NCBI GenBank assembly: GCA_037974665.1
Contig: CM075778.1
Span: 28,400,001 to 28,464,000, forward strand
DNA: 64,000 nt
Origin: Ehretia macrophylla
Lineage: Eukaryota > Streptophyta > Magnoliopsida > Boraginales > Ehretiaceae
Reading direction: 5' to 3'
A program made the translations under genes and the position numbers. The notes under the pieces are model-generated. The model was not told the DNA's origin, made no database searches, and saw nothing but the letters and a program-made list of their open reading frames with translations. Of the stretch, positions 22,203-35,104 are shown in pieces; position 1 is the first letter of the stretch; each line of letters opens with the position of its first letter.

Positions 22203-22279
22203 CTAAGGCAACATAATGCATGTAAGAACACCAGTGAGTTGAATGTGCAAATCATCATCTTCAGTATACTTATTAACAA

Positions 22280-25200
22280 ATGGAATCGAGTAGCATTCAT
22301 CAGTTGCTTGAGGGCAAGACGGTATTGATCACAGGCGCCACAGGGTTTCTAGCAAAAGGTACTCTCTCAATCTCTCTTACATTTGACCACCTTCATTTTG
22401 TTTATGTATAAGAGTCTAACGTGAGCTCTTCCTTGCTCATACTTCGCCAACTAGAAGGAAAAAACCCTGTGCCCCACCTACACAATTACATAATATCATG
22501 AAAAACAGCTTTTGAGTAAGTATACTTTCATAACATTATAATATTATAAGTGAAATTTAATACTTATGAAATATTCATATCATTGTAACTGTCTCAATAA
22601 TTCACAATTACAAAATATCTTCCATAAGATTATAATGTTATAAGCAGATTCATTTCAGCAATTTTGACACCACCAGTACACTTGAAGATTGACCAACCAC
22701 AGTCTCACGCCTAACTGAACCAATTAATTTTTCACGCATACATCTTACTTCTAACTTCGTAAAGTAACTATTATCCTTTCTTCAAAGTTATTTGCATGAA
22801 TACTTTAGCGAATATGGTTATACTATTTTGATGCAGTTCTAGTTGAGCGGATACTTCACATTCAGCCAAACATCAAAAAGCTCTTCCTTCTAATTAGAGC
22901 AGCTGATGGCATGTCAGCTAGACAACGATTATATGACGAGGTACCTTGAGATCTATTAATTTATCAACTCATTTAAAATTTATTTATTATCTTTAACACT
23001 CTCTTCCTTGTGTAGGGGCAATTTGTTTTAAAGCTTTACACATGAATAGTTTTAATATTTGTAAATGGATAGTAGCGAGACTTAAACCTAATACCGTTTG
23101 GTAACCTAAGCTTAATACCATGTCAAATTATCACCTTATCTAAAAGTTTAAACTGTACAAGATCTTCCTAAGTAAAATTCTGAAGGAGAAATTTTGTGCC
23201 AACTTAAGTAACCAGCTAATTACGTAACTGTAGGTCATAGAAACCGAGCTATTTAAAGTTCTGAAGGAGAAATGGGGTGCCAACTTAAGACTCCTTGTCG
23301 AAGACAAAGTAGTTGCAGTTCCTGGTGATGTTGCTTGTGAGAACTTAGGGATTCAAGACTCCGAATTGAGAAATGATATGTGGAGAGAGATAGACATAGT
23401 TGTTAACTCTGCTGCGACAACAAGGTTTTTCGAAAGGTAATACTAGAAGTATAGCTTGAATATACAGCAAGAGAAATGAACTTTTAACTCTTGGACTTTT
23501 GGGTGTTATTCAGGTATGATGTTGCCTTGGGTATCAATGCTTTTGGAGCAGTAAATGTTCTAAACTTCGCCAAACAATGTTTGAAAATAGAACTGCTTGT
23601 CCATATATCTACTGGTTAGTGTAGCTCTAAAATTTCTATCCCTCAATTTATTTCAAAGACACAGAATTGTAAATGTTGTTACGGTTAATACCCTACTTAG
23701 TCCATAATTTTTACTGTATTTGACAAACTGATCCCTTGTTTTTAAAAGTGTAATATTTAATCTTTTAATTTTGTAATTTATAACACCAATAGTCCTTTTG
23801 CCCTTTTCTATTAAAAAGATAACTTTAAAGTCACGTGGCACAAGGAAAAAAATATAACTTTACTGTTAATTTTTTAACAAAAAAAAAGAAAGTAAAAGTA
23901 CTAATAGTACTATTATAAGATACAAAGTTAAAATATTTAAAATTAAAATTAGCACTTTTGAAAATAGGGGACTTTGTTAATCAAATACAGTAAAAATTAG
24001 GGACTAAACTAGGATATAATATCCTCAGGGACGGAAACAGAAAATTAGTATTGAGAGGGCCGAGATTTTTTAGTTTTGTACATTTTTTTTTACTAGTAGA
24101 AAATAGACTCAAAAAAAATATATTTCTATTTTCATTTAATATAATTAATTATAATAAATCAAATAACAAAAATTAATTAAATAAAAATTAGATATTTACA
24201 TTTGACCAAACTTGAATCCTTTAACATTATAAGTTGATTTGCTTCATGAAAGAATACAAATCCGATATATTTTCAATTAAAATTTCAAATTTACTTTATT
24301 CATGTATTTAAATAAGTTATTCTAATTGATATGATTTGTGAAGAAATTCTCTTAATAGCCTCATATTTTCATTTTCTAGAACTAATTATAAATAAAATAA
24401 AATATTAGTATATTCATTATTCAGGACAATAATCCAAATTATGAAGCTCTAGGCAACTTAATGTACTAAAAACATATGATTAACAAATTATTGAACATTG
24501 CCATATTAGGAAAATAATCGAAATATGAATGACTCAGTTAATTTAAAATAAAAAAAATTACCACTAAAATATAATTAACAAAAAAAAAACACTAACAACA
24601 TTATTACGAGAAGTAATTCAAATCGCTAACCTTACCTAGTGCCCTGTCTTAGGATGTTCATCTACTGAAAAAAATTAATAAAATAAATTATGGATAAAGT
24701 TATGTAAACAAAAAAATTAATAAGAAAAAATAATATAAAGTTTTTATGATATATTACCTTAATTTGTGCATTTTAGAGTGTGTGTGGGAATTAGAATTTT
24801 AAGAAGAAATTTTAGGGATTAGAGGAAAAGTATGTGAATGAAGACTGGAAGAGAATAGAGAAACGAATCTTTGAAAGAGAATAGAGATGGAAGGTTTTTG
24901 CATTTTGCTGGGAAGAAGAGGTTTATTTTTTTAAGTAATGATTATATAAGATGATTATGTTTTATATAATTGTATTTTGAAGGTTAAAAGATAGCCAAAA
25001 GTAGTCAAAAGTGGTCGAAATATTGTTTTACTTTTTGGGAGGTTGGGAACAAAAAAATGTTGAGGGAGGGTAGGAGGGAGGGCGGTTGTTTTTGTTTGTT
25101 GGCTAATTGTTTCATTCTCTACAATTTCATACAGTACATTTCTTGATTAATGCCACTTGTAGCTAAATCTCATCTTCGGACCACATTAATCTTGTTAAAT

Positions 25201-28200
25201 TAACTTTTTAACTATGGTTAGAAAGCATTAAATATCAAATTTAATTAACAAATAAATATGAAAACATATGATTCTAAAAAAAAACAACTCCTCTTTTTCT
25301 GCTCCAAGAACAATGATTCCAAAGAAACAAAAGAAAAAAAACACAAGAACAAGGTGGAAGCTTTCAACCTATACATTTTTTATGCTCCAAGAAATACGTT
25401 TTCATCAGTGCTTAAAGTATATGTTAGAAAAGCTATAGAAGTTGGACAAGAAAAAAAAATGAAGCCATGAGATTTTTTTCTCCAAGTCATTCAATTTCTT
25501 TTTACTTTTTTTTTTTATAAAAAAAAAAAAGAAGTCATATGATATTTGTTTGAGTTAAATAGTGTTGATGCTGTAAAGTTAGTAGCTTTAAAACGATAGA
25601 AGTTAAAACGACTTTTGCTTTAGATTTTTTTTTTTCCAATTCATAAGATTTCTTATTTCTTTTTTCTTTTTAATTTAAAAAAAGAATTCGTGTGATATTT
25701 GTTTGATTTGAGCTTTCAACTTGTTCTTGAATTTTTTTTTTTTAGAATCGAGGGTTGTTTACTTCTTTTTTTGTTTTTTTTTTTTTGTTTTTCTAGAATT
25801 ATATGCTTCCATATTTGTTTGCTAATTAAACATGGTAGTTTAGATTTGGTATATAATACTTTCTAACCATGGTTAGAAAGTTAATTTAGCAAGATTAATG
25901 TGGTTCATAGATGAGATCTAGTGACACGTGACATTAATCAAGAGAAGTATTGTATGAAATTTAGAGAATGAAATTGTAGAGAAGCTAAGTCCAATATCCT
26001 ATATATTAACAGGTTAACGTTGATTTTCTATGGTTTCAATTTACGTTTTGTGTCTTTATTACTTTATTTAAATTCCAATTTTGAATATACGACTCCATAT
26101 GTTATTGCTTAAAAGCATTTTACTCCGTAGCCTACGTTTGCGGTGATCAGAAGGTAGGAATCATACCAGAGAAACCTTTTCGAATGGGGGAGACACTCCA
26201 TGAAGCCTCTGCATCTTATCTTAATATTGATGCAGAGAAAAAGTTAGTGGATGAAACAATAAGAGAACTTCGATCTCAGCATGCAACTGAAAAGGATATA
26301 ACATCAATCTTGAAAGATGTAGGAAAACAAAGGTTAGTATCTAATTTAGTTCTGTACAATTAGTGCATCATGGACGTCAGAGGTAGACTCAGGATTTTTG
26401 TTTAGAGGAAGTAAAAATACTTAATATGATATTCACATATAAATAAAGTTTTTAGTGAAAACTAAATTGAATTTTCAGACTAAAAATACCTTATACATAT
26501 ATTTTTTTTAAATACCGCCCCAACTAAAAAAATACTATTTAAATTAATATTTATAGAGTTTGATTTATTATATTTTTATTTTTTTTTAAATTTATCTTAA
26601 TAGTTTTTTTTATATTTTTGGAATCTTTTTCTATTTACTTTATTTTGTTTTAAATTATCATTTTCTGTTTCGGTTATTTGCCATTTTTTTTATACTTGTC
26701 GATTTCGATTTTGGATAATTGTTTTTAAAACTATCGATTTTCTGTTTCAGTTTTGGGTTTAAGTTATGCTAAATGGTTTTAATTTCAATTTTTCTAAAAA
26801 TCACGATTAACCGATCCATTGTCATTCCTACCAAAAATAACCATTTGATGAACTTAACTACAATAAATGTTTTAGTAGCATTACATGCGTAAAAATGCAA
26901 TTAAGCTTCTTTTGTGTTGAATACTAATAGATAACCATCGTGTGTTTTATCCAAGCTGCATGGTAGGCCTCCCCCTTACACATATATACTATATAGATTG
27001 TTCTATTGTACTCACTTTCTAGGAAAATCTAGTCAATAGGGCTTGTTCTTATTACATTTAATATAAAATCTGATTGTTTCATATGCAAGATTCAAACATC
27101 ATTTTTCGAATGAAGTTCTTTTTTTCCTAATTTCTCGAATATCAATAGCCCGAGACTGTATGGTTGAGGAAGACTCCAAGGCAAAAAGACTTGTCTTCCC
27201 GGATTCTCCACCAAAAGAGTTTCGCTTGACTTGAAAGTTTGTCCTGCTTCAAACCAGAGGGAAAAGACTTATGCTTTGCAACAAGCAAATTTCTATGCTT
27301 CTAGTTTGTTTTTCTCTTGTTTTATAATTAACTATGCTCAAAACTTTTATTTGTTCTCCTTTCTCTATTTTGTTTTTCTATTATGCTACAAATTTCCATG
27401 TTTCTACCTCTTCCTCCTCCATTTTCATATTCTCCTTTTTTTCTTGAATCAACAATTATTATCGTGCCACAATACGGTCGTAGCCGTTATAGGTTGTTGG
27501 TGGCGAGCATATGGCATAATAACAATTATCATAGTATGGAAGATAATGGTATCGATAATGGATAGTAAACTAACTTCTCTAATGTACTTTTTCGACACCT
27601 TCTATTTGACATTAACTTGTGTTGGTTTTGTCTTTTTTTTTTGTGGTTAAAATAGTTTGTTGATTCCCTCAATTCTGAAAAAAAAAAAAAAAGAATTTGC
27701 TTTTTCTTTCTGCACTCTTCTTTCTCCATAAACTCAATTTGTTTTTTCTTTAATTTGTTCACTATAACAATTTACAATTTAGTTAGTTCTTACATGAAGA
27801 ATTTCTGCAGGGCAACGCTACACGGATGGCCAAACACGTATACATTTACTAAAGCAATGGGGGAGATGCTTTTAGGACATCTAAAGGAAAATTTGGATAT
27901 CATTATTTTGCGCCCAACAATTATAACAAGCACTATCAAAGAACCTTTTCCAGGTTGGATAGAAGGCATAAGGTAACGAAGTTTTGTAATCTTTCAAATA
28001 GTTAAAAATCATCTGTTATAGATTGAACATCTTAGATATGAATAACTTTTGTGAAATGACAAGTGGAGACTAAAGTTTGATATTTTGTGAAGTTTTTATT
28101 AAAAGAAAAAAAAAGTGCGCCCAACTATCCTTTTATTAGCTATAACTTACTGGAAAATTATTATATTTTTAAACTAGTTCATTTTAATAAAGTAAATATT

Positions 28201-31200
28201 GTTTTGATGACATGCAAGAAAGTAAAACATTCAATTTGCAAAAGAATGTGTATTCATATTGCAATGTGTATTTATATTTTCAGAAGATAATATTGTTTGA
28301 TTGCCTAACTTTACACCCATTAATTACGTACATCCTATTCTTTGTTTGATGAGGTTAATTTTCTTTACTAATTTTGAGCAGATTTAACTTATATAGGTGC
28401 ATTTGTATATACAATATAACCCCTCTAAAGTATTAATTTTCAGACCACCTAAATTCTAATAACTTAGGGAGATATTAATTTTGTCAATAAGTTAATAATT
28501 AGTGATTTATAAAGGTATTTTTAATTTTTTTTGCTTAACAATAAATATATTATCACATTAAGTAACCAATTTAAGATCAAAATATTATAAAATTTAAAGT
28601 ACTATTTCTATATGTATTTAACCAATTATGAAGTCTTTGAATTATACATAATTAGTATAAAGATCCAATTATTCACTTTTATTAAAATAAGTTCATACAA
28701 TATACAGTAGAACTTCTTTAAATCAATATTCGATAAATTAATAATCTCTTTTAAATAATAAAAATTTTTGGTCCAGACTTGCGACTAGTGTATTAAAACT
28801 AATAATCTCCATTAAATTATAAAATAATACATTTTAAATATTTTAATTGTAATTTATATATCCAAATATTTTATTGATTACTAATTACCTAAAAATTAAA
28901 TACCTTAGTCTCATGATTGTCTGCCAGACACTTAATCTTTTCTCTTTAACACATTTTATATCCTTTTTTCTTTTGAATTTTTAGAACTTTCTCCTACTAA
29001 ATTTAGACTAGCTACGATTGACTAACTTGTAAATAATATTTTTTCGAAACTCATTGTTGCAATTCGTTTTGCATGCATGAAAGTTGTTCTTTGCTATATT
29101 CACACGATGTTTTATGCATTTGATTTGTCATGGTTCTTTTCTTGACACATTTACGATATGAAGCCATTTTCTCTATTTTAAGACCGAAGATACAATAAAT
29201 AATAATAGATTGTGTTAGGTTAAATAGTATTTGATTTCATTCAAAATACATTGTATGCACTTGTTTTGATAAAGATGAATACATTGATCTTTATGTTAAT
29301 TGTTAATGAACTCTTAATTGCTTAAATATGTATAGATATAGTATTTTGAATATTTGAGAATGTTAAGTCTTAACTTGGTTAGTTGAAGTGATAATATTTT
29401 ACAATTAAAAAAATAAAAGTATCTCTATAAATTATTAAGTATTAATTTATCAATAAATTGATATATCGCTAAATTAAGAGAAGTTAAGTAGTCCCAAGAT
29501 AAATAATTTAAAGATGTTATACAATATATTGAATCAAAGCAAACACTATTTAACCCAATACAATCTCTTATTATTTATGGTATCTTCAGTTCTAAATAGA
29601 AAAATGGCTTCTCGTCCAAAAGTCTCATGAGGAAAGAACCACTACAAATGAAATGTGTAAAGCATTATGTGAGCACAGCAAAGAACATCCATAATGCATG
29701 CAAAAAGAATTGTAGTAATAGGTTTTGAAAAAATATGATTTACAAGTTAGTCAAGGGTAGCTTGTCTAAAATTTAGCAAAATAAGTTTTTAAAAATTTAA
29801 AAGTGAAAAATGTATAAAATGTGGTAAAAATAAAATTTTAATTGTCTGGTGAACAATCATGATAAAAATGTATGCACTTTTTAGTTAATTATTAATTTAT
29901 AAATATTAGGGATCTATGAGATACAAATGAAATATTTAAAATATACTATCTTATAATTATACGAAGATTATTAATTTCGTAAATTGGCTCAAGTCGGGAT
30001 CAAATAATTTTATTATTTAAAAGAGATTAATAATTTTTTGATTATTAATTTAAAGAGGTTCTAGTACTATATCTATAAAATTCGCCACATTATTCAAATT
30101 TTAATACAATATAAGATATTGGGCTACTCCACTTAAAACCAATTGGTTTTATGATAGAATTTCAGGTTTCTTAACATGGTATCGGAGTTGGACCCTTGGT
30201 TCAGTCTTGTTCATTTTCTGCGTGTGTCTCACGCTTGTTCAATCTTCTTCTCCATGTGTTATTTTTCACGTGTGTCCATGTGTGACACATCTCAAAATCA
30301 GGTCACACTTGTATTCAATCTTTCACGTGTGTCTCACGTGCGTTTAACCTTCCATGTGTATCTTCCACGTGTGATTCCTCTTAAATCAAGTCATACGTAA
30401 GGGGAGTGTTAGAATATACACTTATCCCACATCATAAAATAAAAAATTTCAAGACTACCTTATAAGATTTTGAAGTACTCTATTTAACACTAATTAATTT
30501 TAGAATCAAATCTCGTGCTTCTTAACACTAAGGCGTTGGCTAATGGTGGTGGTAAATGTGGTGATAATGGATTGAATGTGTGTGTTTAGTACGATAGGAG
30601 TGGTGGGTAGTATTGTGTGACCTATGTGGAAACAATCAAACGTCAATTTTACTCCTGAATCTGACCCGCAGCGTGGCTTTAAACCATTAGTTTGTGGATT
30701 AAATACTCCAAAAGCCATTAAACATGTATCAAGTTGCAAATAGCCTACTAAACTTTTTATTATTTTAAATAAGTTATTTTGTTCAGTAAGATTAATACTA
30801 TAGATTAAATAAATGTCCTTTACGCATCAAAATGATTAAAGGTCAAACTTTAAAACTATTTAGTATTAACTTAGAAAATAAATGGAATAACTTATAAAAA
30901 ACAAGTGGAAGTTTAGTGGGGGGAAGTTTAGTTGGTAATTTGAAACAAAAAAAAAATTAGAGAATGATTTGAACCATTATACATGTTTAGTAGTCTTTGA
31001 CGAGATTTACCTTTAGTTTTAAGGTCAAAATTGGTCAAAATGCTTGCGATAATGCAAAGTTTGATTGGTGATTTACAGCATAGTTGTCAAATCGTGAATC
31101 GAATTGCAAATCGAAATGCTATTTTTTTGAATAGCAAATCGTATCAAATCGTGAATCGTAACGATTCAGTCACATGTTAAAAAATAAATTAATAATTGAT

Positions 31201-34178
31201 ATAGTATATTCCCATTAGTTGTTTTGAGTAAAAAATTGCTAATTTGAATATACATTTCTACATATCAAACAACAATTTTAATATTCTCAAATAATAAATA
31301 TGTTTTAAAGATTCTAAGTTCTAACCATTAAAAGCGAAACATATATTTTAATAATCTTTATTTTACTATTCTTAACCCAACTAATAATATATATAGATTT
31401 AATATTCTCAACCCTAACAACATAATATCTATTTAATATTCCCAAGTTACAACCCACTATCAACATAATATATATTTAATATTCTTAATTAACAACTTAC
31501 TATCAATATAATATATATTTAATAGTCTTAAGTTCTAACCTGCTGTCAACATAATATATATTTAATATTTCTAACCAAAGTAAAACAAATACAACTTGGT
31601 AGCAGCTGGCAGCTACTTAAACATCTAGTTTAAAAGAAAACATTGTAAGTGCATTTTTCTATCCAAAGCACAATTGAGGTCTAGCAAGCGTGATTCTAGT
31701 CAACATAACATGAACAATGATAGAGCACTTGCATTTTTGAATTCTAAACTTTATCTCATTCTGTTGTTAGTGTTGTTTTTAGTTTATCGAACCACACGTG
31801 CATATAATGACAAAAAAAAAAAAAAACCACACGTGCATATCTTAGTTTGTTATTGTTGAAATTACACTCATAGTCGGCTACCTCCCACCACTGTCCATCT
31901 CTTCGTACTTATTTCTCAGCACCAGCCTTCTTTTCTGTGTCTACCTTTCTTTACCGTTATTGTTTCCTCTTCTCACGATGGCTACAGCTTCTGCTTTTTC
32001 TCTCACTGCCCAGTTCTCTCGCTCTTCTGTGAACAACTATGGTTTACTTCCCACACCGTCTCATAAAGCCTCTTCTTCCTAACCCCCTACAGCTCAGTCT
32101 AAATACAATAATTCCAACAAGTCATCATCAAATTCCGCCAAGACTAAATGTCTTGCAAGTTGCAAGCAACATCAACAAGAAAAGTAAGTTGATGTTCTTC
32201 GTTAAAAATTCCAATCACCATTAGCAATTGAGTTCTTTTTCTAAAAAGAAAAAAAAAACATATGCACTGAATCACAACGATTCAATGAATCATCGTATTC
32301 GCTACGATTCATATGCGATTCATGTGATTCATTTCTTGATTCACCTTAATTTACGATTCGCTCACTGATTCGTATCGATTTGTGAGTGAATCGAACCGAA
32401 TCGTATGATTCGTATCATGAATCGTACAATATCGATTACACTAATTTAGAGTGACAAAATTGATCGATTAAATGATTTGTAGTAACAGAAGGTAAATTTT
32501 TAAAAATATGCCTACTCGAATATTATTAATAAAAAATCAAGAAACATACATATGTAACTGACCTATTATTATCTTTGAACCTCATTTTTAGGTATTTTAC
32601 ATTTGGACCTAATGGAAAATTGTAAATCTGTGCAGACAATCATAATTGAGCCAAAGTTTCTGACTTCTCGAGGAGCGGAATTTTGATGATTTTGAGTGTC
32701 ACTCATGTTCAATTGTTTAGAGATAGGGTAGCAGCCACCTATGAATGAGTGAAAAACAAGATTTACAAATTCATTCACTTTACATGTTTTAAACAAAACT
32801 AAATATATAGATTTTAAAAAATTAAAAAAGTATTACAACTAGACACTAAGTTTAGTTATAATTTTTTTTAACATTTCCGTATAATTAGAATCTTTGGTAC
32901 TTGAAAAAGTAGGAAATATGATAGTTCTTTATGCAATTAACTAGTTGAGAATGTAAATTCAAACAGAACTAGTTTAGTCGATTTATGTATTTATTTACTT
33001 GGCTACAAAAAACTTCATAAACTTCAGTGACTATTTGGTGTTTTACCTTTCTAAATAATAAGCAAAGAAATTTGATAACGTATTTGTGTTCTATGGAAAA
33101 CTTGCCATGACAGAACTATGGATGGCTTTTTCGTTGCTTATGGTGAAGGAAAATTGAAGGTCATGCTTGGTGATCGAGAGTTAATAATTGATGCGGTGAG
33201 TCCGCATAATGATATCAATATTGTTGATCAATTAATCTATTTGTTTCTTTAATTTAATTTTATTCCCTTCCCCACTTACTTTATTGCCTTTTAATTTTTA
33301 GATTTTGGATGTTACAAATTTGTTGAAAATTGTGAATCTATCTTCATTTGAAGAACTTTTGAAGAGTATATATTTGAATTATTAGAATTCCTTACAGATA
33401 CCAGGTGATATTGTAGTGGACTTTATTCTTGCTGTAATGGTCGCACATGCACATCAGCTGCCTCAACCGCTCATTTATCATATTGGTTCTTCTCGAAGGA
33501 ATCCTTTAACTTATGCTGACCTTTACAAATTTGGCTTCAATTATTTCACAAAAAATCCATGGACCAATGCTAGTGGAAAACCAGTGAAAGTCACAAGAGT
33601 TAAAATACTAAGAACCATGGCTAGCTTCCGCAAATATTTCATGGTTCGTCTTCTACCACTTGTGAAGGTCAGTTGTCATAATACCAAGTTGCTATTAGTC
33701 CTGATAATATTCTATTTTGCTATCGAAGTTCAAAACTCCTCTTTCATCTATATTTATTTGATCGAAATACATGTGGCGTATACATGTTAGCAGTACTCTG
33801 TACAGGATTGTATGTCATACATGATCCAAATTAGTCTTTTCATCGCTAGCATGCCCACTAAATAGTTCTTATTCTTTTATACAGGGCAGGATTTAGGAAT
33901 TTTTCTAAATAAGAGTTAAAATTCATAATTTTTAAATTATATATACATATATATATATTACTGTTCACTTTTGAAAAAGTCACTTTTGACTTTTCATTTT
34001 CACATTTTACTTTTGTAATCACAGATTCGATATCCTATATTAAGACAGAGTCTGCCTCAAAAACATAGGATCCAGATTTTCCTTCTCTCTCGTTTTTCAT
34101 TTTAATCCATATCATTCTTTTGTACTTGGGTACACCCAGTGTAACTATCACATAATCCAGTTTACATCAATATTAGTA

Positions 34179-34222
<44 letters not shown>

Positions 34223-35104
34223 CAGTAGAGCTAAATCATTTTTTAAAACTAAAAATATATACATAATTACTTTTGAATTTTTAACTTTTTTTGGGCTAGT
34301 GGGGATTGCAAACACATTCGGCATTGCTTTTATGTGAGGTATATCTAAAATGTAAATAATTTTGATTAATAGCAGAGTCTTAGGAGCCATATTTATCTTT
34401 TAGTTTCTTATTGATAATGGGTTTTGTAATATATGCCTTTACTATGTAAGTATTTTTTACATAAAATTTCAATGTCCACGAAAATCATTTCGAATAAATG
34501 ATTTGTACATCTTTTTCTCCTTTTTCTTTTGTTGGCATACTAGTAATAAATAGATAGTCTCAAATTACATCTCCCTACAACAAAGATCAAACATTACAAG
34601 ATACAAGTACACATACATTGTTTTGAAAGTTTCACCGTGTTTTTTGGAATTAATTACTTGCACTTTGTAGTTATAGGCACAATGATTTACAAAATTATTT
34701 TAATTTCCATATAGGTATTAAAGTTGGTAAATATGGTATTTTGTCGACATTTTGAAGACCAACATAACAAACTCAAGCGAAGTATGAATCATGTTATGCG
34801 TCTTGCAGAAGTTTACGAATCATTTGTGTTTTTCAAGGGAATGTAAGTCTATATGTCTTGTCAATATTTACTTTTAAAGATAAAATTTCTACAATTTGAT
34901 TTATCTTGTTCAAAGGAATTTTCATATTAATAAATACTTATTTTACACAGATTTGATGATGCGAACACCGAAAAGTTGCTGATGATGATAAGAGAAGCCA
35001 ACATCGATGTTGACATTTTGTCGGTTGATTCAAAGAGCATTAAATGGGAGGAATACTTTATGAGTACACACCTTCATGGAGTCAAAAAGTACCTGATGAA
35101 GTAA
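22280..35104 (+). CDS. Fatty acyl-CoA reductase (alcohol-forming), 10 exons, intact
   Basis: Exons: 22280-22358, 22837-22940, 23234-23436, 23514-23614, 26131-26332, 27811-27972, 33114-33195, 33398-33667, 34715-34842, 34951-35104. All introns are GT-AG. The spliced frame is 1485 nt, 494 residues plus TAA, the usual length for plant FARs. The start [19 protein letters not shown] directly precedes the Rossmann motif TGATGFLAK (residues 18-26). The active-site YXXXK is YTFTK (240-244) within [35 protein letters not shown] follows, and the C-terminal FAR domain ends [20 protein letters not shown]. The family reduces long-chain acyl-CoA with two NADPH to a primary alcohol at the endoplasmic reticulum, for wax, suberin or similar lipids. 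No plastid transit extension precedes the Rossmann fold, unlike the MS2/FAR2 type. Substrate chain length cannot be read off. Introns 4, 6 and 8 are swollen by repeats. Expression is not proven. Confidence 0.92.
23683..24024. mobile_element. Foldback MITE in FAR intron 4
   Basis: 342 bp. Ends are GGTTAATACCCTACTTAGTC on the left and GGATATTATATCCTAGTTTA on the opposite strand. Both continue with TAATTTTTACTGTATTTG and AAAAGTG, giving arms of about 75 bp. No certain target duplication. A Mutator-like origin is possible. Confidence 0.6.
24025..25110 (+). other. FAR intron 4 middle, AT-rich, no gene
   Basis: It opens with CAGGGACGGAAACAG, which resembles a hAT-type terminus, but no matching right end was found. 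Otherwise AT-rich intron sequence with no coding signal. Confidence 0.4.
25111..25983. mobile_element. Long inverted-repeat element in FAR intron 4
   Basis: The left arm (25111-25235) and the inverted right arm (about 25845-25983) share TCTACAATTTCAT, CTTGATTAATG, CACATTAATCTTG and TATGGTTAGAAAG / CATGGTTAGAAAG in order. The interior is T- and A-rich with no recognisable gene. Edges are approximate. Confidence 0.55.
26333..27810 (+). other. FAR intron 5, no clear gene
   Basis: AT-rich. A hAT-like start (CAGAGGTAGACTCAGG) lies near 26378 without a visible partner. A short coding-like run from an ATG near 27162 ends in a stop near 27234. Long T-rich frames at 27231-27650 start without ATG and look like noise. 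Confidence 0.4.
27973..30056 (+). other. FAR intron 6, first part
   Basis: No gene. At 28690-28770 it contains cagtagaacttctttaaatc and aattaataatctctttaaat, phrases typical of a common plant MITE, with related inverted material at 28400-28520. From about 29288 it matches the relic introns at 3900 and 52005. The earlier part is unique in this window because the other copies lost it. Confidence 0.45.
30057..30527 (+). mobile_element. TRIM-like element in FAR intron 6
   Basis: Left repeat about 30057-30176, primer-binding-like TGGTATCGGAG at 30177, purine tract AAGGGGAG ending at 30406, right repeat 30407-30527 (TGTTAGAATATACAC...CTTAACA). It is the counterpart of 4669-5158 and 52780-53269. 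No coding capacity. Confidence 0.5.
31076..32443. mobile_element. Insertion with CGATTC-rich ends in FAR intron 6, possibly hAT-like
   Basis: The relic intron of psi-1 (near 5708) lacks these 1368 bp, which defines the insertion. Both ends are dense in AATCG/CGATT repeats (AAATCGTGAATCG left, ATCGTACAATATCGATT right). The left end is CAGCATAGTTGTC. Flanks gtgattta and ctaattta could be a worn 8-bp duplication. No transposase. It carries a captured exon (31978-32183). Confidence 0.6.
31978..32183 (+). pseudogene. Captured first exon, transit-peptide-like
   Basis: Begins [20 protein letters not shown], a Ser/Ala-rich start with few acidic residues, as in chloroplast transit peptides. A CT-rich leader-like stretch (31890-31975) precedes it. 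The frame meets a stop (TAA at 32080) but remains Ser/Asn/Lys-rich beyond, and the run ends at a perfect donor GTAAGT (32184). The parent gene is not recognised. I infer capture of a 5' leader plus exon 1 by the surrounding element, followed by decay. Confidence 0.5.
34181..34220. repeat. (AT)n microsatellite in FAR intron 8
   Basis: Twenty AT units, absent from the intron-8 relics of psi-1 and psi-3. Confidence 0.95.

Larger units (their letters stand above)
20842..22279 (+). promoter_or_regulatory. Promoter-side module P3 and 5' region of FAR
   Basis: It keeps the shared P block to about 21340, then diverges from P2. The proximal 900 bp hold a reversed kinase-gene fragment (21456-21581), two facing tRNA-like SINE heads (21857-21920 and 22013-22100) and a TATA box at 22195. 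Regulatory elements cannot be assigned by eye. Position alone makes this the likely promoter. Confidence 0.5.

Noticed and set aside
24025-24060. hAT element starting CAGGGACGGA in intron 4
   Set aside because: No matching inverted right end or 8-bp duplication was found.
27231-27650. 139-codon open frame in FAR intron 5
   Set aside because: No ATG at its start, Phe/Leu/Tyr-rich from T-rich sequence, and it lies between two well-supported FAR splice sites.
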